Shown piece after piece: positions 1 through 10,179 of a DNA stretch of 64,000 nucleotides; position 1 is the stretch's first letter, and each line of letters opens with the position of its first letter. A program made the translations under genes and the position numbers. Origin of the DNA: Akkermansia muciniphila (lineage in GTDB: Bacteria > Verrucomicrobiota > Verrucomicrobiia > Limisphaerales > UBA9464); the NCBI GenBank assembly GCA_945883815.1, contig CAMCYJ010000003.1:1-64000 (forward strand), in the 5' to 3' direction. Below the pieces are notes generated by a model that saw only the letters and a list, made by a program, of their open reading frames with translations, had not been told where the DNA came from and did no database searches.

Positions 1-2
1 GG

Positions 3-401
3 CGTTCGTCGCTTTGGACCAGCACCCCAGTGGACTGTCCGCCGGGATCACCGACCTTCACCAATGCAGTGGCGATACTGTCCCCCAAGGACGGAGAAAC
101 ACCAGAGTCGCTGCTGACCTTCCTTCAGTCTGTGGAGGTCGAGGCCGGACGACGTCCGAAGGTGGTCCACAACGAATCCCGGCCTCTCGATCTGGACCTC
201 ATCGCGTGGGACGGTGAAATCCGCCAGACACCCTGGCTGGTGTTACCGCACCCTCGGGCCCAGGTCCGCCGGTTCGTGTTGCAACCCTTGGCGGAATTGG
301 ATCCGAGCTACCGTTTCCCCGGCGAGGAGACTTCGATTACGGAGTCCCTCCAACGCCTTCCGCCGGACGATTTGTTGCGAGTGTGTTCGGATGCCCGGTG
401 A
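3..401 (+). CDS. folK: 2-amino-4-hydroxy-6-hydroxymethyldihydropteridine diphosphokinase (HPPK), 5' truncated by window edge
   Basis: Frame 3 is open from the window edge (RSSLWTSTPVDCPPGSPTFTNAVA...); HPPK-like 'RPLDLDLIAWDGE...LVLPHPRAQVRRFVLQPLAEL'. Confidence 0.9.
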   Translation, partial: RSSLWTSTPVDCPPGSPTFTNAVAILSPKDGETPESLLTFLQSVEVEAGRRPKVVHNESRPLDLDLIAWDGEIRQTPWLVLPHPRAQVRRFVLQPLAELDPSYRFPGEETSITESLQRLPPDDLLRVCSDAR

Positions 402-479
402 ACCAGAGCCCGGGAGCGGGTATGCTGAAGGGAACATCGGAGGGTTGACGGGGCCGCGCGCCTGGAGAATCTCGAGAGC

Positions 480-1769
480 GTGAGACACGCTCCGATTCCG
501 TCCGCCCTGTTTGCCCAGAACCGAAAGCGACTTCGCGCGCTGCTCCCGCCTGGGGCCATGGTCATTCTCAATGCGAATGACGTTCTCCCCACCAATGCCG
601 ACGGAACCCTGAGGATGGTGCCCAACACCGACCTCTTCTATCTCAGCGGCATCGAGCAGGAAGAATCCATCTTGGTGCTGTTCCCCGACGCCGAGGACGA
701 ACGCATGCGGGAGATGCTGTTCTTGCGCGAGACCAGCGAGCTCATCGCCATTTGGGAGGGTCACAAGTTGACGAAGCCCCAGGCCACGGAGGTCTCCGGC
801 ATTCGCTCCGTGCATTGGACGGCGGACTTTCCGCGGACCCTGCACCGGTTGATGTGCGAGGCGCAGTCGGTTTGGCTCAACACCAACGAGCACAAACGGG
901 CCGTGGTGGAAGTGGAGTCGCGGGATGTGCGTTTCATCCGCGACCTGCGATCCCGATATCCGCTGCACGATTTCCGTCGGGTGGCACCGCTGCTCCACAC
1001 GCTCCGGGTGGTGAAGGATCCTCTGGAGGTCGACCTGATCCGACGTGCCTGCTCCATCACGAAGGCGGGGTTCGAGCGGGTGTGCCGGTTCGTGGAACCG
1101 GGCGTCAACGAGTGCGACGTGGAGGCGGAGTTCGCCCATGAATTCATCCGCCGTCGAGGTGGTTTCGCCTACAATCCGATCATTGGCGCCGGCAGAAACT
1201 CCTGCGTGCTGCACTACCTCGACAACGATCAGGTTTGTCGGAGTGGGGATGTGCTGTTGCTCGACGTGGCAGCCAGTTACGCCAATTACAATTCGGACCT
1301 GACGCGCACCATTCCTGTCAGCGGTCGGTTCACGCGGCGCCAACGGCAGGTCTATGATGCTGTGCTCCGGGTGCTGCGGGCCTCCATCGCAGGTCTGACC
1401 CCGGGCAAGATCTGGAGCCAGTGGCAGGCGGAGGCGGAGGACCTTGTAGCCCAGGAATGCGTCGGTCTGGGCTTGTTGAAGCCCAAGGATCTGAAGGTCA
1501 AAGTCACGGACCCGTCAAAGAAGCCGGTCAAGAAGTGGTTCATGCACGGCAATGGGCATCCCATCGGTTTGGATGTCCACGATCTGGGGCATATGAATCA
1601 ACCGTTCGCCCCCGGTTGGGTGATGACGGTGGAGCCGGCCATCTACATCCCGGAAGAAGATCTCGCGGTGCGCCTCGAGAACGATGTCCTCATCACGGAA
1701 AACGGCCCGGTGGATCTGATGGCGGACATCCCTATCGAGGCCGAGGCAATCGAGGCGATGATGAAGTGA
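480..1769 (+). CDS. pepP: Xaa-Pro aminopeptidase (M24B)
   Basis: N-terminal AMP_N-like 'NTDLFYLSGIEQEESILVL' and M24 metal site 'VLLLDVAASYANYNSDLTRTIPVSG...HGNGHPIGLDVHDLG...TVEPAIYIP'; GTG start. Confidence 0.9.
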   Translation: MRHAPIPSALFAQNRKRLRALLPPGAMVILNANDVLPTNADGTLRMVPNTDLFYLSGIEQEESILVLFPDAEDERMREMLFLRETSELIAIWEGHKLTKPQATEVSGIRSVHWTADFPRTLHRLMCEAQSVWLNTNEHKRAVVEVESRDVRFIRDLRSRYPLHDFRRVAPLLHTLRVVKDPLEVDLIRRACSITKAGFERVCRFVEPGVNECDVEAEFAHEFIRRRGGFAYNPIIGAGRNSCVLHYLDNDQVCRSGDVLLLDVAASYANYNSDLTRTIPVSGRFTRRQRQVYDAVLRVLRASIAGLTPGKIWSQWQAEAEDLVAQECVGLGLLKPKDLKVKVTDPSKKPVKKWFMHGNGHPIGLDVHDLGHMNQPFAPGWVMTVEPAIYIPEEDLAVRLENDVLITENGPVDLMADIPIEAEAIEAMMK

Positions 1770-1823
1770 GCGTGTGGCCGGCGATGAGTGTGGCCAGCGA
1801 TTGAGCCAGTCTCTCTGCGAATT

Positions 1824-4800
1824 TCAGTGGGAACGTTGACTTTCCAATTCTGGAATCAGCACTTGGAGTTCGGTGTTTGCTGCCCGGAGGAGTTCGTCGA
1901 TCAGGTCCCATCGGCACGTGGATGCCTGGTTTTCCAGGCGTCCAGCCGCAGATCCCAATCGGCGGGCCCCCAGATTATTCGCGCTGCCCTTCAGGGTGTG
2001 TGCGGCCGCCTGAACCCCGACGGTGTCCCGGCGTTTGAAGGCGGCCGTCGCCTCCTCCAAGCGGGAGGGCGTGTCGCGCAAGAACAGGTCGATGATCTCG
2101 GTGACTGGGTCCGGTTCTCCGTCGAATCGAAGGGTTCGCAAGGAATCCAACAGGGCGGGATCGAGAACGGGCATCGAGTCGGAGGGTGATGCTTCCGAGG
2201 TTTGTGGGATCGGTTTCGAGGCAGCCGAGGGCGATGCAAGAACCTCTGGTAGAAAGGGCGGAGTAGCCCCGACCGCCCGATTCAACATGTTCGGCAGTTG
2301 ATCGAGATCCAGCGGCTTGGTGAGGAATTCATCCATTCCGGCAGCCAGGCATTTTTCCCGGTCACCCGCCATTGCATTGGCCGTCAGGGCGATCAAGAAG
2401 GCGGGCGGACGGTTGCCCAACTTCCGGTCCGCCTCCAGGCGGCGGATCTCGCGGGCCGTTTCGTAGCCGTCGAGTTCGGGCATCTGACAGTCCAAGAAGA
2501 CGGCGTCGAACGGTTCCCGTTGCAAGGCCTGCAGCGTCTCTCGCCCATTGGAAGCGACGGCGACGCTGTGTCCTAGGCGTCGGAGTTGGGTGACTGCCAG
2601 TTTCTGGTTCACGAGATTGTCTTCGGCCAACAACAGTCTCAGCGAACGGCCGGTCGGAGTGTTCGTCTGCGGAGTGGAATCCGTGGGGACAGGTCCGCTC
2701 AGGAGGCTTTCTCCCGCCGCCAGCGCCCGGAGCGCCTCCCGCAGTCGGGATTGCTTGAAGGGTTTGACCAGGTGTCCGGCGATACCCACCGTCCGCAACA
2801 AATTGGGATCCGGGCGCTGGGAGACCGCCGCTACCAGGATGATTCGCACGGACGCGATGGCCGCGATGCAGTGCACTTCATGAGCCACGGTCAAGCCGTC
2901 CATATCTGGAAACTGCAAGGCGATGAACGCGGCATCGAACGGATGCCCCGTCTCGGCCGCCTGTCGCAGGGCATCGATGGCGGCGGCGGCTGTGGTCTCC
3001 CGGGTGACCCGGGCTCCACACCGGTTCATCTCATGCTCGAAGGACGCGCAGGTGGCCGCATGGGCATCGGCGATGAGCAGCTTCAGGGGGCAGGGAAGCG
3101 GCGCAGCCGGTGCGGGACTGACGATGTCGAAGACCGCCGTCATGGTGAAGGTCGAGCCATGGCCCGGCTCACTGGTCACCTCGATGTCGCCGCCCATCCG
3201 ACGTGCCAGTTCGCGGGAGATCGACAAACCCAAGCCGGTGCCGCCGAAGCGGCGAGTGGTTGAACCGTCGGCCTGGGTGAACTCCTGAAAGATCCGGCCG
3301 AGGGCGGTCGGTTCGATGCCGATACCGGTGTCTTTTACCCGGCAGGCGATCCGACAGCGGTCCCCCTGGATTTCCAGAACCTCGATGCCGACAAGGACTT
3401 CTCCCTTCTGGGTGAACTTGATGGCGTTGCCGAGGAGGTTGGTCAGCACCTGCCGGATGCGTCCCGGGTCTCCACGGAGCATCGCGGGCAGGTCATGATC
3501 GATCTTGGTAGCCACCTCGACCCCCTTGGCCTGGGCGATTTCGGCCAAGAGTTCAACGGTGTCCTCAACGATGGGCCGAAGGTCGAACTCAATGCTCTCG
3601 AAGGCCAGCTTACCGCTCTCGATCTTGGAGAAATCGAGGATGTCATTGAGCACCTTGAGCAGGTTTTGGGCGCTGTGGAGGACGGTGCCCGCGTACTCGC
3701 GCTGCTCCAGGTTGAGAGGCGTGTCCAACAGCAAGCGGGCGAATCCGATGATGCCATTCATCGGAGTGCGAATCTCGTGAGAGGTGTTCGCCAGGAACTG
3801 GGATTTGGCACGAGCCGATTCGATGGCGACGTCGCGCGCGGCAGCCAACGCGGCATTGGCCTCGTTCAGATCCTTCTCGGCCTGCTTCCGAGCCGTGATG
3901 TCTTCGACCGTGCCCTCGTAGTACAGGAGCTTTCCGGTAGCAGGATCCCGCACGGCGCGAGCGTTCTCGCTGATCCAGATCTTCCGGCCATCCTTGCGAT
4001 ACACCTCGCTGTCGAAGTGGTCGATCTTGTCATTTCGATTGAGCAGTTCCTCGAAGCGATCGCGCTGTTTCGGATCGACGTAGAGTTGGTGTTCGATGTC
4101 GGTCCGACTGGCCAGGAGTTCATCGACGGTGTCGAAGCCGTACATCTTGGCCAGCGCGAGATTGGCGTTGAGATAACGTCCGTCCGGCGAGGTTTGGAAA
4201 ATGCCGTCGACTGCATTTTGGACCAGGCCTCGGTAATTGGCCTCGGTGCGTTCCAGTTGTTCGCGCGCTGTCTGCAGTTCGGTGATGTCCCGCGACAGCC
4301 CAAAGGTGCCCACGATCTGTCCGTCCGGCGACCGCAGGGGCATCTTGCTGGTCAGCGCCCAACATACCCGGCCATCCGGTTGGCTTTCCTTCTCCAAGCG
4401 GCCCAGGGTGGGTTGGCCCGTCTGGATGATCGCCAGTTCGTCCGACCGGGCGGCATCGGCGTACTGGCGGTCGAAGAAGTCGTGGTCGGTCTTCCCGATT
4501 AGTCCGTTCGGGTCTGCGACGCCCACTCGGTATGCGAGCGCACGGCTGGCTCGGGTGATCCGGGAATCGAGGTCTTTGAAGTAAATGGCATCCGGTGCGT
4601 GCTCGAGCAGTGCATGAAGCAGATCCCGTTCATGGGCCAACTGCTCCTCGACCCGCTTTTCTTGGGTGACTTCCCAGAAGCTGCCTTGGAGGCCCACGGG
4701 TTGGCCGCTGGCATCGAGCAGCAGGGTCTTGATGACATGGAACCAATGACGCTGACCATCGGGGGTCACGTTGACCTCGGTCTTCTCCAGCGAGTTGCCG

Positions 4801-5474
4801 GTGCTGATCACCTGACGGTCATCTTCGACGTAGCGGCGAGCCAATTCCTCCGGGAAGAGGTCGAAGTCGGTGACGCCGATGAGTTGGCTCTTTTGGCGTT
4901 TGACTGTTTTACAGAAGGCCCCGTTCACGAAGGTGAAGCGGCCGTTGAGATCTTTGCGGAAGATGTTCTGGGGCAGGGATTCCACCAACGCCTGGAAGTA
5001 GGCTTCGTTGTCGCGCAGGCGTGTCTCCGTTTGGCGTTGCTGTTCGGTGGTGGCCGCCAGATCAGTGGCCTGTCGCCGAAGCTCCAGATGAACCATCACC
5101 TGCCGGGCGACGGTCTGAAGACCCGCCCGTTGGCCGGGGTTCAGTCGCCGCGGAGATCGATCCAGCACGGCGATCACGCCGGCCACGCTACCGGAGGGGA
5201 TGCGCACCGGGAGGCAAGAAAGCCAGCGCCATCCGTCCGGCAACTGGGTCTGGGCATCGCGCAGTTCGATCCAGTCGTGGATGCTGACTGCGACCCGAGA
5301 GATCACCGGCAACACTGCATCGATGAACTCCGGAGAGCATCCGGTATGTCCAGCTGGAACCCAGTCAGGGCATTCTTCCAGCACCACTATGGCCGCTGGT
5401 GCAAAGCTGACTTGAGCCGCCAGATTGGCCAGTTCATTCAGCGTGCCACCGGGTCTGGGGGCGGCGTTCATCAT
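1824..5474 (-). CDS. Hybrid sensor histidine kinase (GAF-like, PAS x3, HisKA, HATPase, two REC, Hpt)
   Basis: 'FLANTSHEIRTPMNGIIGFARLLL' H-box, 'GTGLGLSISRELARRMGG' G-box, REC 'DAVFLDCQMPELDG', Hpt 'AAHTLKGSANNLG'. Confidence 0.93.
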   Translation of the reverse strand: MMNAAPRPGGTLNELANLAAQVSFAPAAIVVLEECPDWVPAGHTGCSPEFIDAVLPVISRVAVSIHDWIELRDAQTQLPDGWRWLSCLPVRIPSGSVAGVIAVLDRSPRRLNPGQRAGLQTVARQVMVHLELRRQATDLAATTEQQRQTETRLRDNEAYFQALVESLPQNIFRKDLNGRFTFVNGAFCKTVKRQKSQLIGVTDFDLFPEELARRYVEDDRQVISTGNSLEKTEVNVTPDGQRHWFHVIKTLLLDASGQPVGLQGSFWEVTQEKRVEEQLAHERDLLHALLEHAPDAIYFKDLDSRITRASRALAYRVGVADPNGLIGKTDHDFFDRQYADAARSDELAIIQTGQPTLGRLEKESQPDGRVCWALTSKMPLRSPDGQIVGTFGLSRDITELQTAREQLERTEANYRGLVQNAVDGIFQTSPDGRYLNANLALAKMYGFDTVDELLASRTDIEHQLYVDPKQRDRFEELLNRNDKIDHFDSEVYRKDGRKIWISENARAVRDPATGKLLYYEGTVEDITARKQAEKDLNEANAALAAARDVAIESARAKSQFLANTSHEIRTPMNGIIGFARLLLDTPLNLEQREYAGTVLHSAQNLLKVLNDILDFSKIESGKLAFESIEFDLRPIVEDTVELLAEIAQAKGVEVATKIDHDLPAMLRGDPGRIRQVLTNLLGNAIKFTQKGEVLVGIEVLEIQGDRCRIACRVKDTGIGIEPTALGRIFQEFTQADGSTTRRFGGTGLGLSISRELARRMGGDIEVTSEPGHGSTFTMTAVFDIVSPAPAAPLPCPLKLLIADAHAATCASFEHEMNRCGARVTRETTAAAAIDALRQAAETGHPFDAAFIALQFPDMDGLTVAHEVHCIAAIASVRIILVAAVSQRPDPNLLRTVGIAGHLVKPFKQSRLREALRALAAGESLLSGPVPTDSTPQTNTPTGRSLRLLLAEDNLVNQKLAVTQLRRLGHSVAVASNGRETLQALQREPFDAVFLDCQMPELDGYETAREIRRLEADRKLGNRPPAFLIALTANAMAGDREKCLAAGMDEFLTKPLDLDQLPNMLNRAVGATPPFLPEVLASPSAASKPIPQTSEASPSDSMPVLDPALLDSLRTLRFDGEPDPVTEIIDLFLRDTPSRLEEATAAFKRRDTVGVQAAAHTLKGSANNLGARRLGSAAGRLENQASTCRWDLIDELLRAANTELQVLIPELESQRSH

Positions 5475-5564
5475 GGCCTGTAGTCTAACCTCAGCTCCAT
5501 GGGTTGGTCACCCGGAAAGGTCTGGTCAGAACTGCTCGGGGTCTCCCCCCAGATTACCCGCGTT

Positions 5565-7706
5565 TCAATAGGGCAGTGGGAAACGGGCCGTCAGCGCCTT
5601 CACACGATCCCGCACCTTTGTCGCCGTCGCCGGATTGGCGATGTCCAGAAGCACCTCGCTGATCATGTCAGCGACGGCCAGCATTTCCGGTTCGCGCATG
5701 CCACGGGTCGTGACCGCTGGGGTTCCCAATCGAACACCGCTGCCCTCGAAGGGGGATCGGGTCTCGAAGGGAATGGTGTTCTTGTTGGTCGTGATCCCGG
5801 CGGTGTCCAGGGCCAGTTGGCACTGCTTGCCCGTCAATCCACGGGCCCCGACATCGACGAGCATCAGGTGGTTTTCGGTTCCGCCGCTGACGATGCGGAA
5901 GCCGTTGCGCTTCATGCCCTCGCACAGGGCCGCTGCGTTGCGCACGATTTGCTCTTGATAGGCCACGAAACTGGGTTGCAGTGCCTCGTGGAAGCACACG
6001 GCTTTGGCCGCGATGACATGCATCAGGGGGCCGCCCTGGATGCCGGGGAAAACCTGCGAGTCGATGGCCTTCGCGTACTGGGCCTTGCACAGGATGAGTC
6101 CGCCGCGCGGGCCTCGCAGGGTCTTGTGGGTGGTCGTGGTGACAAAGTCGGCGTGCGGCACCGGGCTCGGATGAACCCCAGCAGCCACGAGGCCGGCGAT
6201 GTGGGCGATGTCGGCCAAGAGCATCGCGCCGACCTCACGGGCGATTTCACCCATGCGCTGGAAATCAATACGGCGCGAGTAAGCGGAAGCTCCGACGGTG
6301 ATCATCTTGGGCCGGTGCTCGCGCGCCATGCTGGCGAGTTGGTCGTAGTCGATGAGTTCATTGTCCTTGCCGACGCCGTAGTGGACGATTTCGAAGAACT
6401 TGCCGGAGAAGTTGGCCTTGTTGCCGTGGGTCAGGTGGCCGCCGTGGCTCAGGTCCATGGTGAGGAGCTTGTCCCCGGGCTTCAGCATGCTGAAATACAC
6501 GGCCATGTTGGCCCCGGAACCGGAGTGAGGCTGCACGTTGGCATGTTCGGCACCGAAGAGTTGCTTGGCGCGGTTGATGGCCAGCGTCTCCGCTTCGTCC
6601 ACGTACTCGCAGCCCCCGTACCATCGCTTGCCCGGGTAGCCCTCCGCATACTTGTTGGTGAGCACGCTGCCCTGGACCTCCATGACAGCCGGGCTGGTGA
6701 AGTTTTCGCTGGCGATGAGCTCGATGTTCTCGAGCTGGCGCGACCGTTCGTGGCGGATGATGTCGGCGATCAGCGGGTCAACGGATGCGAGTGATGTGGA
6801 CATGTCTGGTTCGATCTTGTTCACGCGGCGCTCGTGGCGACCGCCTTCAAAAGGGGTTTGGATGAAATTTTCGACGATCTCAAGGGCCTGCTGTGGCGAA
6901 ACGAATCGCGCGCCCAGGCAAAGGACGTTCGCATCGTTGTGCTTTCGGGCAAGTGACGCTCCCTCGATGTTGTGCACCAGTGCGGCGCGAATTCCGGAAA
7001 CCTTGTTGGCGGCAATGCTGATGCCCACACCGGTCGAGCAGATGAGGATGCCGAAGTCGACTTCTCCAGATGCCACCTTGCGGGCCACCGCCTGAGCGTG
7101 GTCGGGGTAATCGGTGGATTCAGGGCCGTAGGTTCCCTCGTCAAGCACCTGAAGCCCCATCCTGGAAAGCACTGGGACCAGGGTGTGCTTCAGGGCAAAT
7201 CCGGCGTGGTCCGAGCCGATGGCCACGGTGAGTGTCGGCCGGGTCGTGCCGCCCTCCCGGATGAATCGGACGGCTGCATCGACCGCATGGCGGATCTGGT
7301 CCCGGCAATCCAGGTAGCCTTCGAGGGGTCCCCCAATGGGGTCATGGATATCGAGGTCCAGGTCGCTGACGTTTTCCTCGAACTCGCGGAGGACGAATAG
7401 TTTTTCAGCCGCCTCTGGGTACAGCGAGACAATGCCCTCCACATGGCCCCGGGTGAGACCGAAGATGTAGTCTGCTTCACGGACCAGTCGTCCGGTCAGC
7501 ATTTGGGCGCGGTGTTGCGAGATGTCCATCCCCATCTGACGGACCGCGGTCACCGAATGCGGGCTCACCGCCTGACCATTCAGGGCGTTGATACCGGCTG
7601 AAATCGCCTGCCATTCCGACGAATCACCCAGGGCTTTTCGGGCCAACGCGGCAGCCATGGGGCTGCGGCATGTATTGCCGGTGCAGACGAACAGCAGGGT
7701 CTTCAT
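5565..7706 (-). CDS. Trifunctional fusion: low-MW phosphatase (YwlE-like) - ribose-5-phosphate isomerase B - serine hydroxymethyltransferase
   Basis: Single uninterrupted 713-aa ORF: '[15 protein letters not shown]' (CX5R P-loop), '[13 protein letters not shown]...[23 protein letters not shown]' (RpiB), '[37 protein letters not shown]...[10 protein letters not shown]' (GlyA). Confidence 0.92.
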   Translation of the reverse strand: MKTLLFVCTGNTCRSPMAAALARKALGDSSEWQAISAGINALNGQAVSPHSVTAVRQMGMDISQHRAQMLTGRLVREADYIFGLTRGHVEGIVSLYPEAAEKLFVLREFEENVSDLDLDIHDPIGGPLEGYLDCRDQIRHAVDAAVRFIREGGTTRPTLTVAIGSDHAGFALKHTLVPVLSRMGLQVLDEGTYGPESTDYPDHAQAVARKVASGEVDFGILICSTGVGISIAANKVSGIRAALVHNIEGASLARKHNDANVLCLGARFVSPQQALEIVENFIQTPFEGGRHERRVNKIEPDMSTSLASVDPLIADIIRHERSRQLENIELIASENFTSPAVMEVQGSVLTNKYAEGYPGKRWYGGCEYVDEAETLAINRAKQLFGAEHANVQPHSGSGANMAVYFSMLKPGDKLLTMDLSHGGHLTHGNKANFSGKFFEIVHYGVGKDNELIDYDQLASMAREHRPKMITVGASAYSRRIDFQRMGEIAREVGAMLLADIAHIAGLVAAGVHPSPVPHADFVTTTTHKTLRGPRGGLILCKAQYAKAIDSQVFPGIQGGPLMHVIAAKAVCFHEALQPSFVAYQEQIVRNAAALCEGMKRNGFRIVSGGTENHLMLVDVGARGLTGKQCQLALDTAGITTNKNTIPFETRSPFEGSGVRLGTPAVTTRGMREPEMLAVADMISEVLLDIANPATATKVRDRVKALTARFPLPY

Positions 7707-7826
7707 GCGCGAAAAAAATCAGACATCAAATGGTGTTGCTTCCAGGAGTCCGGTCAACGCTGATGTCGGTGATGGGAACTTCCCGACTCAATCGGTGACC
7801 TGCGTTGCTTCGGTTAGAGAGGAGGC

Positions 7827-9230
7827 TTAATGCTGGCTCCAACCCCAGCGACGGCTCAGGGGCCAGAAGACCCAGCCGGATTTGCCGACGATGCGCTCCT
7901 GGGGGAAATCCGGCACCGGCCACATCCGGGAGTCGGAGCTGTTCATGGTGTTGTCACCCAAACAAAAAACATGGCCGGGCCGGACCGTCACCTCGTCCTG
8001 GGAATTCCGGAAATTGGAGGTGCTCTGCGTCATCGCCTCCAGGCGGGATTTTTGCTGGGCCCAGCGCCCGTTTTGGGAACCGTCGGTTGGCGCCCATGCG
8101 GCATTGGTGAATTCGCGCCACACTTTGACCTTTTCCTCTGCGATGGCGCTGAGCTGCTGCGCCGCCGAGGCGTCGCGGCTGTGCAGGAGTTCGTACTCCG
8201 CCTCGTGGGTCGAGAACCAACTGCCTTCAGCGAATCCAATCCCATTCACGTGGCCGGAATAGCTGCTGGAAACCGGATGCTTGGTCGGGTCGAAACTGTA
8301 AACGTCTGCGAAACCGGGAGTGGTGGTGTCCAAGCGCTGTCCGTTGATCACGACATGACGGTCGTCGCCGATCCGGACTTTTTCTCCTCCGAGGCCCACC
8401 AGCCGCTTGATGTAGTGGGTATTGGCCGTCATTCCCGGATGCTGCATCGACTTGAACACCACGGTGTCTCCACGACGCGGGTTCCGGAAATTGTAGGTGA
8501 GTCGGTCGACCATGAGCCGGTCGCCCGATTTGACCCGGCAACGGATGACCGGTTCTCCCTTCTTGAAATAACGCTGGGGTAGGGTGCCTTGGTCGTTGGC
8601 CAGACCCATGTGGCGCATGAAGTCGTTGGGTCCCTCGCTCATGGAGGTGTTCACGGCGTACATGACCCGCCCGACCTGGACATCGAAGGACTTCCAGAAA
8701 GTGCTGGTGATTCCACCAGAACCCGCCGAAGGGCCTACTCCGCCCAATTCGCCATCCTGCTCGGCGATCACCTCGTAGTAGTGATAACCAAAGAGTGCCC
8801 ATTCCACAGCCTGGACCGCCAGGTTCGGGACGGACTGTCCCGTGTAGCGGAGGTCTTCGCAGGTGATGCCATTGAACGTGGGTTGAGCCGAGCCCGTGGG
8901 AATGGCCATGGGCTGGAAAAAGAATTGGCGGAAGGCGAACAGCACGATCCCCATGGTGAGCAGGCCTTCGACATTCTCGCGCATCGAGGCGTGCGCATAG
9001 GGCATCAGCGAGGTCTGTGCAGTGGCCTCCAATCGGGTCATCGCCGCGGCGATGTCGTCTCGGGTCCCGCTGCTCCGCATGTTCTCGAGGTGGCTGATGG
9101 CCGCTTCCAACTCGGTGATGCGCGCCGGCGTCAGGAGATCGCGCTGATGGTCCAGGATCTTCTGGGCCTGTTCGGCCAGATGGCCCGCTTCTCGATAGCT
9201 TTTCCAGAATACGTGGCGAAATGGTGACAT
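7827..9230 (-). CDS. lepB: Signal peptidase I with an enlarged periplasmic domain
   Basis: 'FRQFFFQPMAIPTGSAQPTFNG' (Ser box), 'RRGDTVVFKSMQHPG..THYIKRLVGLGGEKVRI' (Lys box), C-terminal 'VFCLGDNTMNSSDSRMWPVPDFPQERIVGKSGWVFWPLSR'. Start placed at MSPFRHVFWKS; ORF is open to 9275. Confidence 0.88.
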   Translation of the reverse strand: MSPFRHVFWKSYREAGHLAEQAQKILDHQRDLLTPARITELEAAISHLENMRSSGTRDDIAAAMTRLEATAQTSLMPYAHASMRENVEGLLTMGIVLFAFRQFFFQPMAIPTGSAQPTFNGITCEDLRYTGQSVPNLAVQAVEWALFGYHYYEVIAEQDGELGGVGPSAGSGGITSTFWKSFDVQVGRVMYAVNTSMSEGPNDFMRHMGLANDQGTLPQRYFKKGEPVIRCRVKSGDRLMVDRLTYNFRNPRRGDTVVFKSMQHPGMTANTHYIKRLVGLGGEKVRIGDDRHVVINGQRLDTTTPGFADVYSFDPTKHPVSSSYSGHVNGIGFAEGSWFSTHEAEYELLHSRDASAAQQLSAIAEEKVKVWREFTNAAWAPTDGSQNGRWAQQKSRLEAMTQSTSNFRNSQDEVTVRPGHVFCLGDNTMNSSDSRMWPVPDFPQERIVGKSGWVFWPLSRRWGWSQH

Positions 9231-9368
9231 GCGGCAACGGGAAGGTCTGGCAATTCGGCGCGGGGATCTAGTCAAAATCCAAGCCGGGCCTCCAGCAGGA
9301 TTTCTGAGACCTCACCCGCAGCACAGTTTGCTTCCTAGGCGTCGCGGAATCCGACAGGGTGACCCCGA

Positions 9369-10151
9369 GTGAAGCTCTTGTTTTTAGGGGATATCGTTGG
9401 CGAACCCGGTCGGCGCGCAGTCCGAATGCTCCTGGAAGACTTGGTGCACCGGGAGAGTATCGATTTTGTCGTCGCCAATGGCGAGAACAGTGCGGGAGGG
9501 AACGGCATCACCGCGGGCATCGCCGCCGAATTATTCGGCTATGGGGTGGATGTCATCACGACCGGGGACCATGTCTGGGACCAGAAGGAGACGGCCTCGT
9601 TCCTCACGACCGAATCCCGGGTGTTGCGACCGGCCAACTATCCGCCGGGAGTGCCGGGCAATGGGTCGATCGTCTGGAACAAACCCGGTCTTCCCCCGGT
9701 GGCCGTGCTCAATCTTCAAGCGCGGACCTTCATGCCGCCGATGGAAAACCCGTTTCTGCTCGCCCAGTCTGAGGTGGCTCGGTTGCGGACTGCCACCAAG
9801 GTCATTCTGGTTGATTTCCACGGCGAAGCGACCTCAGAGAAGATCGCCATGGGCCGCATGCTGGATGGCTCGGTTTCTGCGGTGATCGGAACCCATACCC
9901 ACGTGCAAACCGCCGACGACCAGGTCTTTCCGGGAGGCACAGCCTACCTCACGGATGCTGGTTTCACCGGGCCGCATGATTCGGTTCTCGGGCGACAAGT
10001 CGAACCGGTCCTGAAGCGGTTCCTGACCGGTTTGCCGCAACGCTTCGACGTGGCCAACGGACAAGTGCGTCTGCAGGGGGCTTTGGTGGAAATTGATGCT
10101 GCGACCGGACGCGCCCAGTCGATCGTCCGCATCTCGGAATTGCTGGACTGA
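9369..10151 (+). CDS. YmdB-family metallophosphoesterase (TIGR00282-like)
   Basis: 'MKLLFLGDIVGEPGRRAV...VVANGENSAGGNGIT...TTGDHVWDQKE...VIGTHTHVQTADDQVFPGGTAYLTDAGFTGPHDSVLG'. Confidence 0.92.
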   Translation: MKLLFLGDIVGEPGRRAVRMLLEDLVHRESIDFVVANGENSAGGNGITAGIAAELFGYGVDVITTGDHVWDQKETASFLTTESRVLRPANYPPGVPGNGSIVWNKPGLPPVAVLNLQARTFMPPMENPFLLAQSEVARLRTATKVILVDFHGEATSEKIAMGRMLDGSVSAVIGTHTHVQTADDQVFPGGTAYLTDAGFTGPHDSVLGRQVEPVLKRFLTGLPQRFDVANGQVRLQGALVEIDAATGRAQSIVRISELLD

Positions 10152-10179
10152 TCGAACTCCTGAGCGAATCACATCCGTC

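Noticed and set aside
243-1343. 366-aa minus-strand ORF opposite pepP
   Set aside because: Antisense to a clear aminopeptidase with all metal ligands.
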